Assembly: GCF_003432065.1 (NCBI RefSeq)
Contig: NZ_QWDE01000002.1
Span: 496,001-560,000, forward strand
Length of the DNA: 64,000 bases
Origin: Mucilaginibacter terrenus
GTDB taxonomy: Bacteria; Bacteroidota; Bacteroidia; Sphingobacteriales; Sphingobacteriaceae
Direction: 5' to 3'
Positions 1 to 9,965 of the stretch are shown one piece after another. The notes under the pieces are model-generated. The model was not told the origin of the DNA. It worked only from the letters and a program-made list of their open reading frames with translations, and did no database searches. The translations under genes and the position numbers were made by a program. How positions within the stretch are numbered: the stretch's first letter is position 1; every line of letters starts with the position of its first letter.

Positions 1-1168
1 CATGAACGGTGTCGATCTGGGTAAAGTAAGGTTATCATTCGCGCAAACCAGTAATGATGCACTTGCTTTTGCTAATACTGTTTACTACAGCTTAAATAAC
101 TCTATTAACGGTACCCCGGCAGCAAGCTTCAGCAGCCAGTTGCCTAACTTATTCCTGAAACCATTTACGCTGAAAGAAATTGAAGCCGGTTTGGAAATGA
201 AGTTCTGGGGAGACAGGTTTGGTTTCGACGTTACTTATTTTTCACGTAAAACCAATAATGAGATCATCAACGGTAACCTGGATTGGTCTGCTGGTTATAC
301 TAACCGCTATATAGGTACAGGTTCTACTCAAAACCGCGGTGTTGAGGTTGAGCTTCACGGTACTCCGGTAAGGAAATCAGGCTTCAGCTGGACTCCATCT
401 TTCAACTTTACTTACGTAAAGAACAAGATCCTGCAAACTGATGGTATAACCAATAACAACATCGGTTTTGGTACTTTCCGCCCTGGTGCAAGTTCAGGTA
501 TTGCTGTTACTTCTTTAGTAGTAGGCTTAGCCGGGCCACAGATATTAGCTACCGATTACAAGCGTGATGCTGCCGGTAACATAGTATTTGACGCTTCGGG
601 TCTTCCACAACGTGGCGATCTGAAAGCTCAGGGTTCAACCATCCCTAAAATCTACGGTGGTTTCAACAACACATTCAACTACAAACAATTCAATTTAGGT
701 TTCCTTGTTGATTACAGGTTTGGCAATAAAGTGCTTTCGGCTACTGAAAACTATAGCATTTTCAGAGGCTTGAACAAACTTACGCTTGACGGCCGCGAAG
801 GCGGTGTAGTAGGTGTAGGTGTTACCGAGTCTGGTACACCAAACACTACCAGTGCATCTGCACAAAGCTACTACCAGGCCCTGTCACGCAACGTTGGCGC
901 GGTATCTGTTTTAGACGGCAGCTTTATCAAGTTACGCCAGATAACCTTAGGCTATACCTTCAACTCTACTTTCCTGAGAGGTACGCCGTTTAGCAGCATA
1001 GGTGTATCGGCAGTTGGCCGTAACCTTTGGACAATTATGAAACATACAGACAACATTGATCCGGAGTCTGGATTTTCAGCTGATCCAAGATATGCAGGTA
1101 TAGAAGGCACCAGCTTGCCTTTTGCCAGGACTTATGGTTTAAACGTAAACTTTAAATTCAAAAACTAA
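1..1168 (+). CDS. SusC/RagA-type TonB-dependent outer-membrane receptor, C-terminal part
   Basis: The reading frame enters from the left edge of the window, so only about the last 388 residues are seen; the ATG at base 2 is internal. The visible part is the C-terminal beta-barrel: alternating aromatic/polar strands, a conserved RNLWTI segment and an ending ARTYGLNVNFKFKN, typical of SusC barrels whose last strand ends in an aromatic residue. In the family, SusC is the TonB-driven pore that imports oligosaccharides bound by SusD. The SusD gene follows after 4 bases, so the two are co-transcribed and form one complex. The N-terminal plug and signal peptide lie outside the window. Confidence 0.93.
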   Translation, partial: MNGVDLGKVRLSFAQTSNDALAFANTVYYSLNNSINGTPAASFSSQLPNLFLKPFTLKEIEAGLEMKFWGDRFGFDVTYFSRKTNNEIINGNLDWSAGYTNRYIGTGSTQNRGVEVELHGTPVRKSGFSWTPSFNFTYVKNKILQTDGITNNNIGFGTFRPGASSGIAVTSLVVGLAGPQILATDYKRDAAGNIVFDASGLPQRGDLKAQGSTIPKIYGGFNNTFNYKQFNLGFLVDYRFGNKVLSATENYSIFRGLNKLTLDGREGGVVGVGVTESGTPNTTSASAQSYYQALSRNVGAVSVLDGSFIKLRQITLGYTFNSTFLRGTPFSSIGVSAVGRNLWTIMKHTDNIDPESGFSADPRYAGIEGTSLPFARTYGLNVNFKFKN

Positions 1169-1172
1169 ACAG

Positions 1173-2765
1173 ATGAAAAAACGATATATTTTTGGCTTCC
1201 TGGTAGCGGGTGCTACGTTCATGGCAAGCTGTACTAAAAACTTTGAGGAGATAAACACGCAGCCGGACAAAACAACCGACGCCCTTATCAATCCAAACTA
1301 CTTTATGTCGCAAGCGCAAATCACATTTTCGCAAACCGGCTATGATCAGTTACTTTTCCAGAGCATGTGGACACAGTCTCTTGCTTCAACCTTCAGCTAC
1401 TACAGCAACGGCGATAAGTATGTATATGGCGGCGGCGGGACCGGTTATTTCAACCGTACCTGGAACCGCGGATACAGCGCCCTTACTTTAGTTGACGAGA
1501 TGAAAACGCTTATAAAAGATAAGCCTGAATACGCTAATCTTGACGCATGCGGCACTATTTTACGTGCAATGTTCATCCAGCGTATCACTGACTTGCATGG
1601 CGACGTGCCGTATTCACAGGAAGGGCAGGCAAAAAGCGGCGTGTTTGAACCAGTTTTCGACAAACAGCAGGATATTTACACCGCAATACTTACCCAGTTA
1701 GAACAGGCAACAGCTGCGCTTGATGTATCTAAACCAGGCCCTACTGCCGATATATTCTACGGTGGTAACGTTGCACAGTGGAAACGTTTAGGTTACTCTT
1801 TGATGTTAAAGGCAGCTATGCGTTTAACAAAGGTTGACCCTGCTACAGCTAAAACTTGGGCTGAAAAGGCTTACGCCGGCGGTACCATGAGCAGCATTGC
1901 TGATAACGCCAGAACAAATTCAACTACTAACGGTAACACCAGCAGCAACTCTGATGCATTACTGGTTACAGATGACTTTAGGGAAGTTCGTTGGGGTAAA
2001 ACTTTGATCGACTTCATGAAGTCAACTAATGACCCGCGTATATCTGCTATTGCAGAGATTACCACAGGCAATGGACGTGTTGCCAATGAAGACCGTACTG
2101 TAGCTGGCAACAATACTGCTGCTTTGCAAATAGGTATGCCTAATGGTTATGATCTGCTTGGTGGCAGCACCGACATTTCTAAAGCGCCAGGCTACCCTGG
2201 GGCAACCCCTGCTGCATCAGCAACGGATGCTCCTGCGCCACTCGGCAAATATTCGCGCCCGCGTTTGCAGGTTTATGCAGACAGGGTAAGTGCTAACTTT
2301 ATTTACACTTACGGCGAGTCTGAGTTGCTTTTAGCTGAGGCTGCTACCAGGGGCTGGAACACAGGTTCTGCTGCTACGCATTATGCTAATGCGCTAGCTG
2401 CTGATATGGCTACACTTGCGCAGTACAACCCATCAGCGGCAGCAACTGTAAATGCTGCAGACATTACTGCTTATGTAACGGCACACCCTTTGGTGTCTGC
2501 TAATGCCTTACAGCAAATAAACATGGAGTATTACGTAGCAACATCAACTACTTTCGACTTCAACGAAACATTTGCAAACTGGAGAAGGTCAGGATTTCCT
2601 GTGTTGACACCGGTAACATACACTGGCCAGTTCATCAGCGGACAGATTCCGCGCAGGATGCCTTACCCAACCACACTTATACAGACCAATGGTACCAACT
2701 ATGCCAATGCTGTTAAAAACCAGGGTGCAGATAATTTTGCTACCCGTGTATGGTGGGATAAATAA
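1173..2765 (+). CDS. SusD/RagB-like outer-membrane lipoprotein
   Basis: This 530-residue protein starts with a lipoprotein signal ending MASC (lipid Cys at residue 20), followed by NFEEINTQPD, the usual start of SusD-like proteins of the SusD/RagB superfamily. The rest is helical with TPR-like repeats and ends in a Trp-rich NFATRVWWDK. In the family it forms the lid over the SusC barrel and captures glycans at the cell surface. It lies 4 bases after susC and is followed by a hairpin terminator. The downstream GH3 and GH16 genes suggest a beta-linked glucan or xylan as substrate, which is an inference from neighbours only. Confidence 0.93.
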   Translation: MKKRYIFGFLVAGATFMASCTKNFEEINTQPDKTTDALINPNYFMSQAQITFSQTGYDQLLFQSMWTQSLASTFSYYSNGDKYVYGGGGTGYFNRTWNRGYSALTLVDEMKTLIKDKPEYANLDACGTILRAMFIQRITDLHGDVPYSQEGQAKSGVFEPVFDKQQDIYTAILTQLEQATAALDVSKPGPTADIFYGGNVAQWKRLGYSLMLKAAMRLTKVDPATAKTWAEKAYAGGTMSSIADNARTNSTTNGNTSSNSDALLVTDDFREVRWGKTLIDFMKSTNDPRISAIAEITTGNGRVANEDRTVAGNNTAALQIGMPNGYDLLGGSTDISKAPGYPGATPAASATDAPAPLGKYSRPRLQVYADRVSANFIYTYGESELLLAEAATRGWNTGSAATHYANALAADMATLAQYNPSAAATVNAADITAYVTAHPLVSANALQQINMEYYVATSTTFDFNETFANWRRSGFPVLTPVTYTGQFISGQIPRRMPYPTTLIQTNGTNYANAVKNQGADNFATRVWWDK

Positions 2766-2778
2766 TGATAAACACCTA

Positions 2779-2817
2779 AATATAAAAAGTAGGCTTAGGC
2801 CTCCTTTTTATATTTTA
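2779..2817 (+). terminator. Rho-independent terminator after susD
   Basis: An inverted repeat of the type ATATAAAAAG-AGG / CCT-CTTTTTATAT followed by TTTTAC lies 14 bases after the susD stop. It should end the susCD transcript. The following gene starts at 2875 and so probably has its own promoter. Confidence 0.6.
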
Positions 2818-2874
2818 CTAAATTACTGCTCTGTTATTTCCCCTGATCTATTGACATAAGTAACAGCAAGACTT

Positions 2875-5800
2875 ATGAAGCTATTTGGCCGATACTTACT
2901 AATATTTAAACACACCTGCATTGCAGTGCTTTGCTTACCTGCTTTAACAGTTGTTGCACAGCAGCCTTTGTTCAGGTTGTTGCCGGCTGCACAAACCGGC
3001 ATTAAGTTCTCTAACGATATTGTAGAGAAGGAATCTCTCAACGTACTCTCTTACGAATACTTTTACAATGGTGGCGGTGTTGCCACAGGTGATATCAACA
3101 ACGACGGCCTGCCCGATCTGTTCTTTACCGCCAACATGAAACCCAACAAACTTTACCTCAATTTAGGAGGCCTTAAGTTTAAAGATATCACTAAGGATGC
3201 TTCTCCGCTTATGGAAGGCCGCCCTGCCGGATGGAAGACCGGCGTTACCATGGCCGATGTAAACGGCGATGGCTTACTGGATATTTACGTTTGCTATTCC
3301 GGCAAAACGGATGATGATACCCGCCGCAACCAGCTGTTCATCAATAAGGGTAATAACAAGTTTAGCGAAGAGGCGAAGGCTTACGGACTGGACGAACCCG
3401 GCTATAGCACACAAGCGGCATTTTTCGACTACGATAATGATGGTGACCTGGATATGTTCCTCCTGAACCATAATATCAAAAAAATTGACAATATGGAGCT
3501 TGCCCGTTTTAAGAACGAGACGGATAAGCTGGCCAGCAACAAACTTTACCGCAATGATGACGGGCACTTTACCGATGTTTCTTCTGTCGCCGGCATTATA
3601 CAAAACCCCCTCACATTTGGCCTGGGCATTGCTATTGCCGACATCAACAAGGACGGCTGGCCCGACATTTATGTAACTAACGATTACAACGAACCTGATT
3701 ATATATATATTAACACCCACCACGGTAAGTTTGCCGAGCGCTCTAAAGAGATGGTACGGCACATGTCGCACTTCTCGATGGGAGTAGATATTGCTGACTT
3801 TAACAATGATGGCAACCCGGATATCCTGACGTTAGATATGATGCCAGCAGACAATCACCGTCAAAAATCTCTTCAGCTAGAGGAGAATTACGAGTCTTTT
3901 GAGCTGATGCAAAACCAAGGGCTGTACAAGCAGTACATGCGCAATATGCTGCAGCTGAACAACGGCGACGGAACCTTCAGCGAGATAGCGCAACTTGCCG
4001 GCCTGTCAAACACCGATTGGAGCTGGTGCCCTTTGATCGCCGATCTGGATAATGATGGCTACAAAGACATCTTCATCAGCAATGGCTACCTGCGCGATTA
4101 TACCAATAAAGATTTCCTGCGTTACTGGGGCGATTATAAGATCAAGAAAGCTATGGCGGCGGAGCCGTTCCTGCTGATGGACCTGATACAAGCCATGCCA
4201 TCTACAGCACTGCCAAACTACGTGTTCCGCAACAACCACGATCTTACGTTCAGCAATAAGCAGGCGGAGTGGGGTCTTGGTCAGGCTGGTATCTCTAGCG
4301 GGGCAGTATATGCCGATCTGGATAATGATGGCGATCTGGACCTGGTGATAAACAACATCAACCAGCCTGCATCAATTTACCAAAACACCGCTGCTGACGC
4401 AAATAAGTCTGGCTACCTCGCTGTAAAACTTCAGGGTAAAGGCAAAAACACCAATGCTATTGGCGCCAAGGTTTACGTGTATGCCGCAGGCAATAAGCAA
4501 TACCAGGAAGTAAATCCCGGTCGTGGTTATCTTTCCAGCGTATCAACCAATCTAAACTTTGGTTTGAGTACGGCTACGATAGCAGATTCAGTGCGCGTTA
4601 TATGGCCAGACCAATCATCGCAGCTGCTAAAAAGTGTAAAAGGCGGGCAACTGCTCACCCTAAAATACGAAAAGGAAAAGCCATATATCGAACCTGCCAA
4701 CGCTGTTACATCAGTTTTCAGACCGCAGCCTGCGGCAATAGACTTTAAGCCCGAAGAAACAACTATAAACGATTTTAAGCGCCAGTTACTGATGTTGTTC
4801 ATGTACTCGCGTACGGCACCGGTTATAGCCAAGGCAGATGTAAATGGTGACGGGCTGGAAGACTTGTTCATCACCGGCGAAAAGGACAGCCCTGGCAGGC
4901 TTTACGTTCAGCAGAGCGGCGGTAAGTTTACATCGCAAGACATTATCAGAGGGCGTACAGAAAACATCGGCACTACAGCCGCTGCGGTGTTCTTTGATGC
5001 AAATGGCGATGGTAAGCCCGACCTCTATCTGGCTAAAGGAGGATACTCCCTTTATGAGCCAAATACAGCCGACCTGCAGGACGAGATTTACATCAACGAG
5101 GGTGGCAATCGCCTTGTACTTTCGCCCGGCGCGCTGCCCGTCTTAAGTGCAAATAGCAAGGGATGTGTTAGTCCTGCGGATTTTGACGGTGACGGAGACA
5201 CAGACTTGTTTGTAGGCGGCCGGGTGATCCCGGGCAGGTACCCGGAAACGCCGGAAAGTTATTTGCTGGTGAACGATGGTAAAGGCAAGTTCACCAAAGC
5301 ACCTATTTCTTTCGATAAGGCAGGCATGGTCACTGATGCGCAATGGATAGACCTTAACGGCGATAACCGGAAGGACCTGGTGCTATGCGGCGAGTTTATG
5401 CCGATTACGGTATCCATCAACACCAAAGATGGCTTTATTAACGAAACTGAAAACTACTTTACTAATTCGCAAAAAGGTTTTTGGTTTAAAATGGCCTTTG
5501 CCGATGTCAATGGCGACGGCAAACCCGACCTTATTGCCGGGAATTTAGGGCTGAATACCCAGGTTCGTGCATCTGTTACCGAACCGGCAGAAATGTATTA
5601 CGCCGACTTTGATAAGAATGGCTCAATAGATCCTTTCTTCAACTTTTATCTTCAGGGCAAAAGTTACCCATTTGTAAGCCGCGACGAACTTAACGAGCAG
5701 ATCTATCCTATGCGCAGGAGATTTTCATCTTACAAGGCTTACGCCGATGCAACTATCAACGAGGTGTTCACGCCGGAAGAACTGAGCGGTGCGAGCAAGC

Positions 5801-6174
5801 TAACTGTTACTGAAACCAGGACGACCTTGTTCATCAACCAAAACGGCAAGTTTGTACCAGTTGCACTCCCAACGCAGGCACAGTTTGCGCCTGTTTCACA
5901 AATACTGGTGAATGATTTTGACCATGATGGTAAAGCAGATGTGATGCTATTAGGCAACCATACCGATAATCGCCTTAAATTAGGCAGTATAGATGCCAAC
6001 TACGGCTGCCTGCTAAAAGGAGATGGTAAAGGCGGGTTTACGGTTGTAGAGCAAGCTGCGGCAGGTCTCTCCATTACGGGCGATGTTAAGTCGGCAATCC
6101 AGGTGAAAATAAATGGCATAAGCCAACTACTAATAGGTACCAGTGATGGTTCACTAAGATTTTACAAGCAATGA
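2875..6174 (+). CDS. Secreted VCBS/FG-GAP repeat protein with ASPIC/UnbV domain (CRTAC1-like)
   Basis: A 1099-residue protein with a signal peptide (hydrophobic core near residues 10-28, ending VVAQQ). It contains many FG-GAP/VCBS blades with calcium-loop motifs such as DINNDGLPD, DYDNDGDLD, DLDNDGDLD and DVNGDGKPD, predicting beta-propellers. An ASPIC/UnbV segment lies near residues 510-590 (NAIGAKVYVYAAG, VNPGRGYLSS, VRVIWPDQ). Such proteins are often encoded beside SusCD pairs in Bacteroidota and are thought to be surface or periplasmic; their exact role is not known. The stop overlaps the next gene start as ATGA (6171-6174), so the two are translationally coupled. No enzymatic motif was recognised. 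Confidence 0.9.
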   Translation: MKLFGRYLLIFKHTCIAVLCLPALTVVAQQPLFRLLPAAQTGIKFSNDIVEKESLNVLSYEYFYNGGGVATGDINNDGLPDLFFTANMKPNKLYLNLGGLKFKDITKDASPLMEGRPAGWKTGVTMADVNGDGLLDIYVCYSGKTDDDTRRNQLFINKGNNKFSEEAKAYGLDEPGYSTQAAFFDYDNDGDLDMFLLNHNIKKIDNMELARFKNETDKLASNKLYRNDDGHFTDVSSVAGIIQNPLTFGLGIAIADINKDGWPDIYVTNDYNEPDYIYINTHHGKFAERSKEMVRHMSHFSMGVDIADFNNDGNPDILTLDMMPADNHRQKSLQLEENYESFELMQNQGLYKQYMRNMLQLNNGDGTFSEIAQLAGLSNTDWSWCPLIADLDNDGYKDIFISNGYLRDYTNKDFLRYWGDYKIKKAMAAEPFLLMDLIQAMPSTALPNYVFRNNHDLTFSNKQAEWGLGQAGISSGAVYADLDNDGDLDLVINNINQPASIYQNTAADANKSGYLAVKLQGKGKNTNAIGAKVYVYAAGNKQYQEVNPGRGYLSSVSTNLNFGLSTATIADSVRVIWPDQSSQLLKSVKGGQLLTLKYEKEKPYIEPANAVTSVFRPQPAAIDFKPEETTINDFKRQLLMLFMYSRTAPVIAKADVNGDGLEDLFITGEKDSPGRLYVQQSGGKFTSQDIIRGRTENIGTTAAAVFFDANGDGKPDLYLAKGGYSLYEPNTADLQDEIYINEGGNRLVLSPGALPVLSANSKGCVSPADFDGDGDTDLFVGGRVIPGRYPETPESYLLVNDGKGKFTKAPISFDKAGMVTDAQWIDLNGDNRKDLVLCGEFMPITVSINTKDGFINETENYFTNSQKGFWFKMAFADVNGDGKPDLIAGNLGLNTQVRASVTEPAEMYYADFDKNGSIDPFFNFYLQGKSYPFVSRDELNEQIYPMRRRFSSYKAYADATINEVFTPEELSGASKLTVTETRTTLFINQNGKFVPVALPTQAQFAPVSQILVNDFDHDGKADVMLLGNHTDNRLKLGSIDANYGCLLKGDGKGGFTVVEQAAAGLSITGDVKSAIQVKINGISQLLIGTSDGSLRFYKQ

Positions 6175-7514
6175 AGGTCCTGAAGATATATTTCGCCATT
6201 GCCTGCTTGTTTGCTGGCCACATTGCTAAGGCGCAGCAGCCTAAAAAAAGTGCTTACCCGGATTACTTACAACCTGACCATGCCGTGAATGCCGTTACTA
6301 TGGTAATGGTGCATGATGTAGTAAGTCCTCCGGTAGCTGCCCGATATTACGCTTACGCCATGCTTGGCGCGTACAATATTGTTGCGGCAAATAATAGTGA
6401 CATACCGGCCCTCGGTAGCATTATAAAGAGTTATACTGCAGGCCCACTTTCTCCCGCAGGTAAAAAATACGACCATAAAATAGCTGCGTATTACAGCATA
6501 CTTGAAACATCTAAATTGCTGCTGCCCTCCGGATTTATGCTGAAGGACGATGAGGATGCCTTTATCCAGCTTTTACAAAAAACAGGTGTCGATCAGCAGA
6601 TAATCACCAGCTCCGTTAAAGTAGCCGAAGATGCTTCCGCGGCAGTACTGGCTTTTTCTAAAACAGATAACTATGGTAAGCTAAGCGCCCTGAAACGTTA
6701 TACACCATCTAAAGAGGACGGAAAGTGGTATCCTACGCCGCCGGCATATATGGAAGCCGTTGAACCCAACTGGAAGACCATCCGTACGCTGGTGATAGAT
6801 TCGGCTCAGCAATATAAGCCCGCACCACTTACGCCTTTTAGCAAAGATACCACATCGACATTTTATAAGCAGGTAATCGCAGTCTACCAAGCATCTAAGC
6901 AGCTTACAACAGAACAGATAAACCAGGCGCTGTTTTGGGATTGCAATCCTTTCGCGGTAACTACATCAGGCCACATGGCCATTGGTTATAAAAAAATAAG
7001 CCCGGGCGGGCACTGGATGCACATAGCCGGGCTGGTAGCCAAACAGGCAAACCTCAGTTTTGATCAGTCGATCCAATTGATATCCCTTGAGGGAATTACC
7101 CTTATGGATGCTTTCATCAGCTGCTGGGAAGAGAAGTTTGCCAGCAACCGCATACGGCCCGAAACTTTTATAAACCGCTATATGGATGTTAAGTGGCAGC
7201 CGGTGCTGCAAACGCCACCATTCCCGGAGTATACCAGCGGCCATGCTGTAATATCAAATGCATCGGCAGAGTTGTTAACCTACTTCCTGGGCGATAACTT
7301 TGCTTACATAGATAATACCGAAGTACCTTTTGGAAGCAGCCAGCGTGATTTCAGATCTTTCAGGCAGGCTGCCGCGGAGGCTTCTATGTCGCGCTTTTAC
7401 GGTGGCATCCACTATATGGATAGTATAGAGAAGGGAAATAAGCAAGGTAAAGATGTAGCAAATGCTATCATTGCAAGAATAAAGAAAGCAGGCATTCGCC
7501 CATTCACTAAGTAA
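6171..7514 (+). CDS. Vanadium-dependent haloperoxidase / PAP2-superfamily protein
   Basis: A 447-residue exported protein (signal peptide ending near AKAQQ). The C-terminal half carries the three PAP2/vanadium haloperoxidase motifs: K-x6-RP (KFASNRIRP), a TSGH version of PSGH (PEYTSGHAV) and SR-x5-H (SRFYGGIHY). These residues bind vanadate or phosphate in the family, so the protein could be a haloperoxidase or an acid phosphatase; sequence alone does not decide. It overlaps the upstream VCBS gene by 4 bases. The gene pair VCBS-haloperoxidase recurs in Bacteroidota carbohydrate loci, but how it helps glycan use is unclear. Confidence 0.86.
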   Translation: MKVLKIYFAIACLFAGHIAKAQQPKKSAYPDYLQPDHAVNAVTMVMVHDVVSPPVAARYYAYAMLGAYNIVAANNSDIPALGSIIKSYTAGPLSPAGKKYDHKIAAYYSILETSKLLLPSGFMLKDDEDAFIQLLQKTGVDQQIITSSVKVAEDASAAVLAFSKTDNYGKLSALKRYTPSKEDGKWYPTPPAYMEAVEPNWKTIRTLVIDSAQQYKPAPLTPFSKDTTSTFYKQVIAVYQASKQLTTEQINQALFWDCNPFAVTTSGHMAIGYKKISPGGHWMHIAGLVAKQANLSFDQSIQLISLEGITLMDAFISCWEEKFASNRIRPETFINRYMDVKWQPVLQTPPFPEYTSGHAVISNASAELLTYFLGDNFAYIDNTEVPFGSSQRDFRSFRQAAAEASMSRFYGGIHYMDSIEKGNKQGKDVANAIIARIKKAGIRPFTK

Positions 7515-7527
7515 AACATACAGTCAT

Positions 7528-9693
7528 ATGAGATTTACTACCCCGAAGAAAATATTATTAACCATTGCTGTTAGTGTTGCGCTGCTGCCACTAAAGTCAT
7601 CCGCTCAAAACGCTTTCCGGAACGCTGCTTTGCCAATAGATACCAGGGTTAAAGAGCTATTATCTACACTAACGCTTGATGAAAAAGTGTCGCTTCTTGG
7701 CTACCGCAGCCAGGCTGTGCCGCGCTTAGGTATACCGGCCTACAATTGGTGGAACGAAGGCTTACATGGTGTAGCGCGCGCGGGTGAAGCAACTGTATTC
7801 CCGCAGGCAATTGCACTGGCGGCTACTTTCAACGAGAAGCTGGTACAATCTGTATCAGACGTGATATCTACTGAGGCAAGGGCGAAATATAATCTCTCCA
7901 CCGCCCGTGACAGGCACCTGCAATACATGGGGCTTACTTTTTGGACACCAAACATCAACATCTTCCGCGACCCGAGATGGGGCAGGGGGCAGGAGACATA
8001 TGGAGAAGATCCTTTTTTAACCGCGCATATTGGTGCTGCCTTTGTCACCGGTTTACAGGGGACTGATCCGCTGCATCTTAAAACCGCATCAGCTGCCAAG
8101 CACTTTGTTGCACACAGCGGCCCGGAGGCTACGCGTGATTATTTTAACGCCATTGTTGATGAAAAGGATTTGCGTGAAACCTATATGTATGCCTTTCATT
8201 ACCTGGTAAATTCCGGTGTGGAGTCTATCATGACGGCGTACAACAGGGTTAACGGTGTACCTAATTCTGTAAACAAGTATTTAATAGGAGATATCCTGCG
8301 TAAAGACTGGGGTTTTAAAGGGCACGTGGTTACCGACTGTGGTGCGCTCGACGATGTGTTCCTGACGCATAAAACCATTCCTAATGCCACCGAAACAGCT
8401 GCCGCGGCCATAAAGGCAGGAATCGACCTGGATTGTTCATCGGTGCTGCAGCGCGATGTGCTTAACGCTATTAAGAAGAAGCTACTAACCGAGAAAGAGG
8501 TAGATGTTGCGCTTGGCTATATATTGAAAACCCAGTTCAAACTCGGCTTTTTTGATGAGGCAGCAAAAAGCCCTTACTATGCGTACCGAGCAGATAGCAT
8601 CCACTCTGCGCCGCACATTGCATTGGCACGTACAGCTGCGCAGCAAAGCATGGTGCTGTTAAAGAACAATAACAACATACTTCCACTAAAGCAGGATAGT
8701 TTCTCCAGCATAATGGTGCTGGGGCCTAATGCAGCTTCTATAGACGCTATGGTGGGCAGCTACCATGGGGTAAGCAGCAAAATAGTGAACTTTGTTGAAG
8801 GCATAACTGCTGCCGTTGATCCGGCAACACGCGTTGAATACGACTTGGGCTGCGACTACCGCGATACCACGCACTTTGGAGGTATCTGGGGTGCTGGCAA
8901 TGCCGATCTGACCATTGCAGTGTTGGGCTTGTCGCCGGTACTGGAGGGTGAAGCGGGTGATGCTTTCCTGGCAGAAAATGGCGGCGACAAAAAAGACCTG
9001 AGCTTGCCTGCCAGCGAAATAGCTTTTATGAAAGCGCTGCGTAAAGGTGTTACAAAGCCAATTATAGCAGTGATAACTGCCGGCAGCGATGTGGATGTAT
9101 CGGCAATAGCCGAATATGCTGATGCCATTGTGTTTGCCTGGTACCCGGGAGAGCAGGGCGGCAATGCCTTAGCAGATATCGTTTTTGGCAAGGTGAGCCC
9201 ATCCGGTAAGCTGCCACTTACCTTCTACAAATCAGTAAACGATCTGCCGGCATACCAAAGTTATAGCATGAAAGGACGTACTTACCGGTACTTTGACGGG
9301 CCAGTACAGTACCCGTTTGGCTTTGGGTTGAGTTACACAACCTTCGCCTATGAAATGGCCCAGCGCCCAAAGACGCAGTACACAGCTAAGGATAGCATCA
9401 CCTTTACAGTAAAAGTAAGCAATAACGGCTCAATGAATGCAGATGAGGTGGTGCAGGCTTACGTAAAATACCCGGCCATAGACCGCATGCCCGTTAAAGA
9501 ACTTAAAGGTTTTAAGCGCGTGTCGATTGATAAAGGTGATTCGCAAACTGTAAACATAACCATCCCGGTAAAGGAACTACAGAAGTGGGATCTTGCCAAA
9601 CATCAGTGGAAACTCTACCCCGGCGAATACCAGCTGGTGATAGGTGGTTCATCTGCCGATGAGAAGGTAGTGGAAAAGTTCCGGATAAAATAG
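7528..9693 (+). CDS. Glycoside hydrolase family 3 (beta-glucosidase/beta-xylosidase type)
   Basis: A 721-residue exported enzyme (signal peptide to about residue 27, KSSAQ). The layout is the GH3 N-terminal TIM-like barrel, the GH3 C-terminal sandwich and a fibronectin-III-like domain at the end (KVSNNGSMNADEVVQAYV). KHFVAHSGPE and HVVTDCGAL are visible, and Asp270 in TDCGAL is the expected nucleophile. NWWNEGLHG and the TDCGAL version of the nucleophile motif resemble beta-xylosidase-type members, but beta-glucosidase is equally possible. The gene lies 13 bases after the haloperoxidase gene. It probably releases sugars from oligosaccharides in the periplasm after SusCD import. Confidence 0.92.
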   Translation: MRFTTPKKILLTIAVSVALLPLKSSAQNAFRNAALPIDTRVKELLSTLTLDEKVSLLGYRSQAVPRLGIPAYNWWNEGLHGVARAGEATVFPQAIALAATFNEKLVQSVSDVISTEARAKYNLSTARDRHLQYMGLTFWTPNINIFRDPRWGRGQETYGEDPFLTAHIGAAFVTGLQGTDPLHLKTASAAKHFVAHSGPEATRDYFNAIVDEKDLRETYMYAFHYLVNSGVESIMTAYNRVNGVPNSVNKYLIGDILRKDWGFKGHVVTDCGALDDVFLTHKTIPNATETAAAAIKAGIDLDCSSVLQRDVLNAIKKKLLTEKEVDVALGYILKTQFKLGFFDEAAKSPYYAYRADSIHSAPHIALARTAAQQSMVLLKNNNNILPLKQDSFSSIMVLGPNAASIDAMVGSYHGVSSKIVNFVEGITAAVDPATRVEYDLGCDYRDTTHFGGIWGAGNADLTIAVLGLSPVLEGEAGDAFLAENGGDKKDLSLPASEIAFMKALRKGVTKPIIAVITAGSDVDVSAIAEYADAIVFAWYPGEQGGNALADIVFGKVSPSGKLPLTFYKSVNDLPAYQSYSMKGRTYRYFDGPVQYPFGFGLSYTTFAYEMAQRPKTQYTAKDSITFTVKVSNNGSMNADEVVQAYVKYPAIDRMPVKELKGFKRVSIDKGDSQTVNITIPVKELQKWDLAKHQWKLYPGEYQLVIGGSSADEKVVEKFRIK

Positions 9694-9744
9694 TATTTGC
9701 AGGCGTTTTGCCGGGGCTAATTGTCGTGAAAATCTTAGAAAGAA

Positions 9745-9947
9745 GTGTCCCGCCCAGGGTGTCCCAACTAAGTTAGCTAAAATGCTTGGAATATAGGTTA
9801 TTTACCTGATAACGATATTGTTATTGGCTTTTGGTTGAACTGTTACTACTGTCCCGAAGTGTCCCGCCTGCTTCTGTCAACAAACTGATAAATAGCACAT
9901 TAACAGTTTTGAGTGTCCCGGGTGTCCCGCTTTTTAACCGGGACACT
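9745..9947. repeat. Cluster of GTGTCCCG motifs with an inverted repeat
   Basis: Between the convergent GH3 and GH16 genes the octamer GTGTCCCG or a one-base variant occurs six times in direct orientation, in three close pairs: 9745 and 9759, 9849 and 9859, 9913 and 9922. One inverted copy sits at 9939-9946. AGTGTCCCGG (9912-9921) and CCGGGACACT (9938-9947) form a perfect 10-bp inverted repeat that could fold as a hairpin and might serve as a two-way terminator. No gene is seen here. The function is unknown. Confidence 0.5.
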
Positions 9948-9965
9948 TGCGCGTTTATTTGTGGG

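Noticed and set aside
3274..3771. Long open frame opposite to the VCBS protein
   Set aside because: It is the antisense of repeated DxNxDG codons; such repeats give long open frames on the other strand. No protein-like features.
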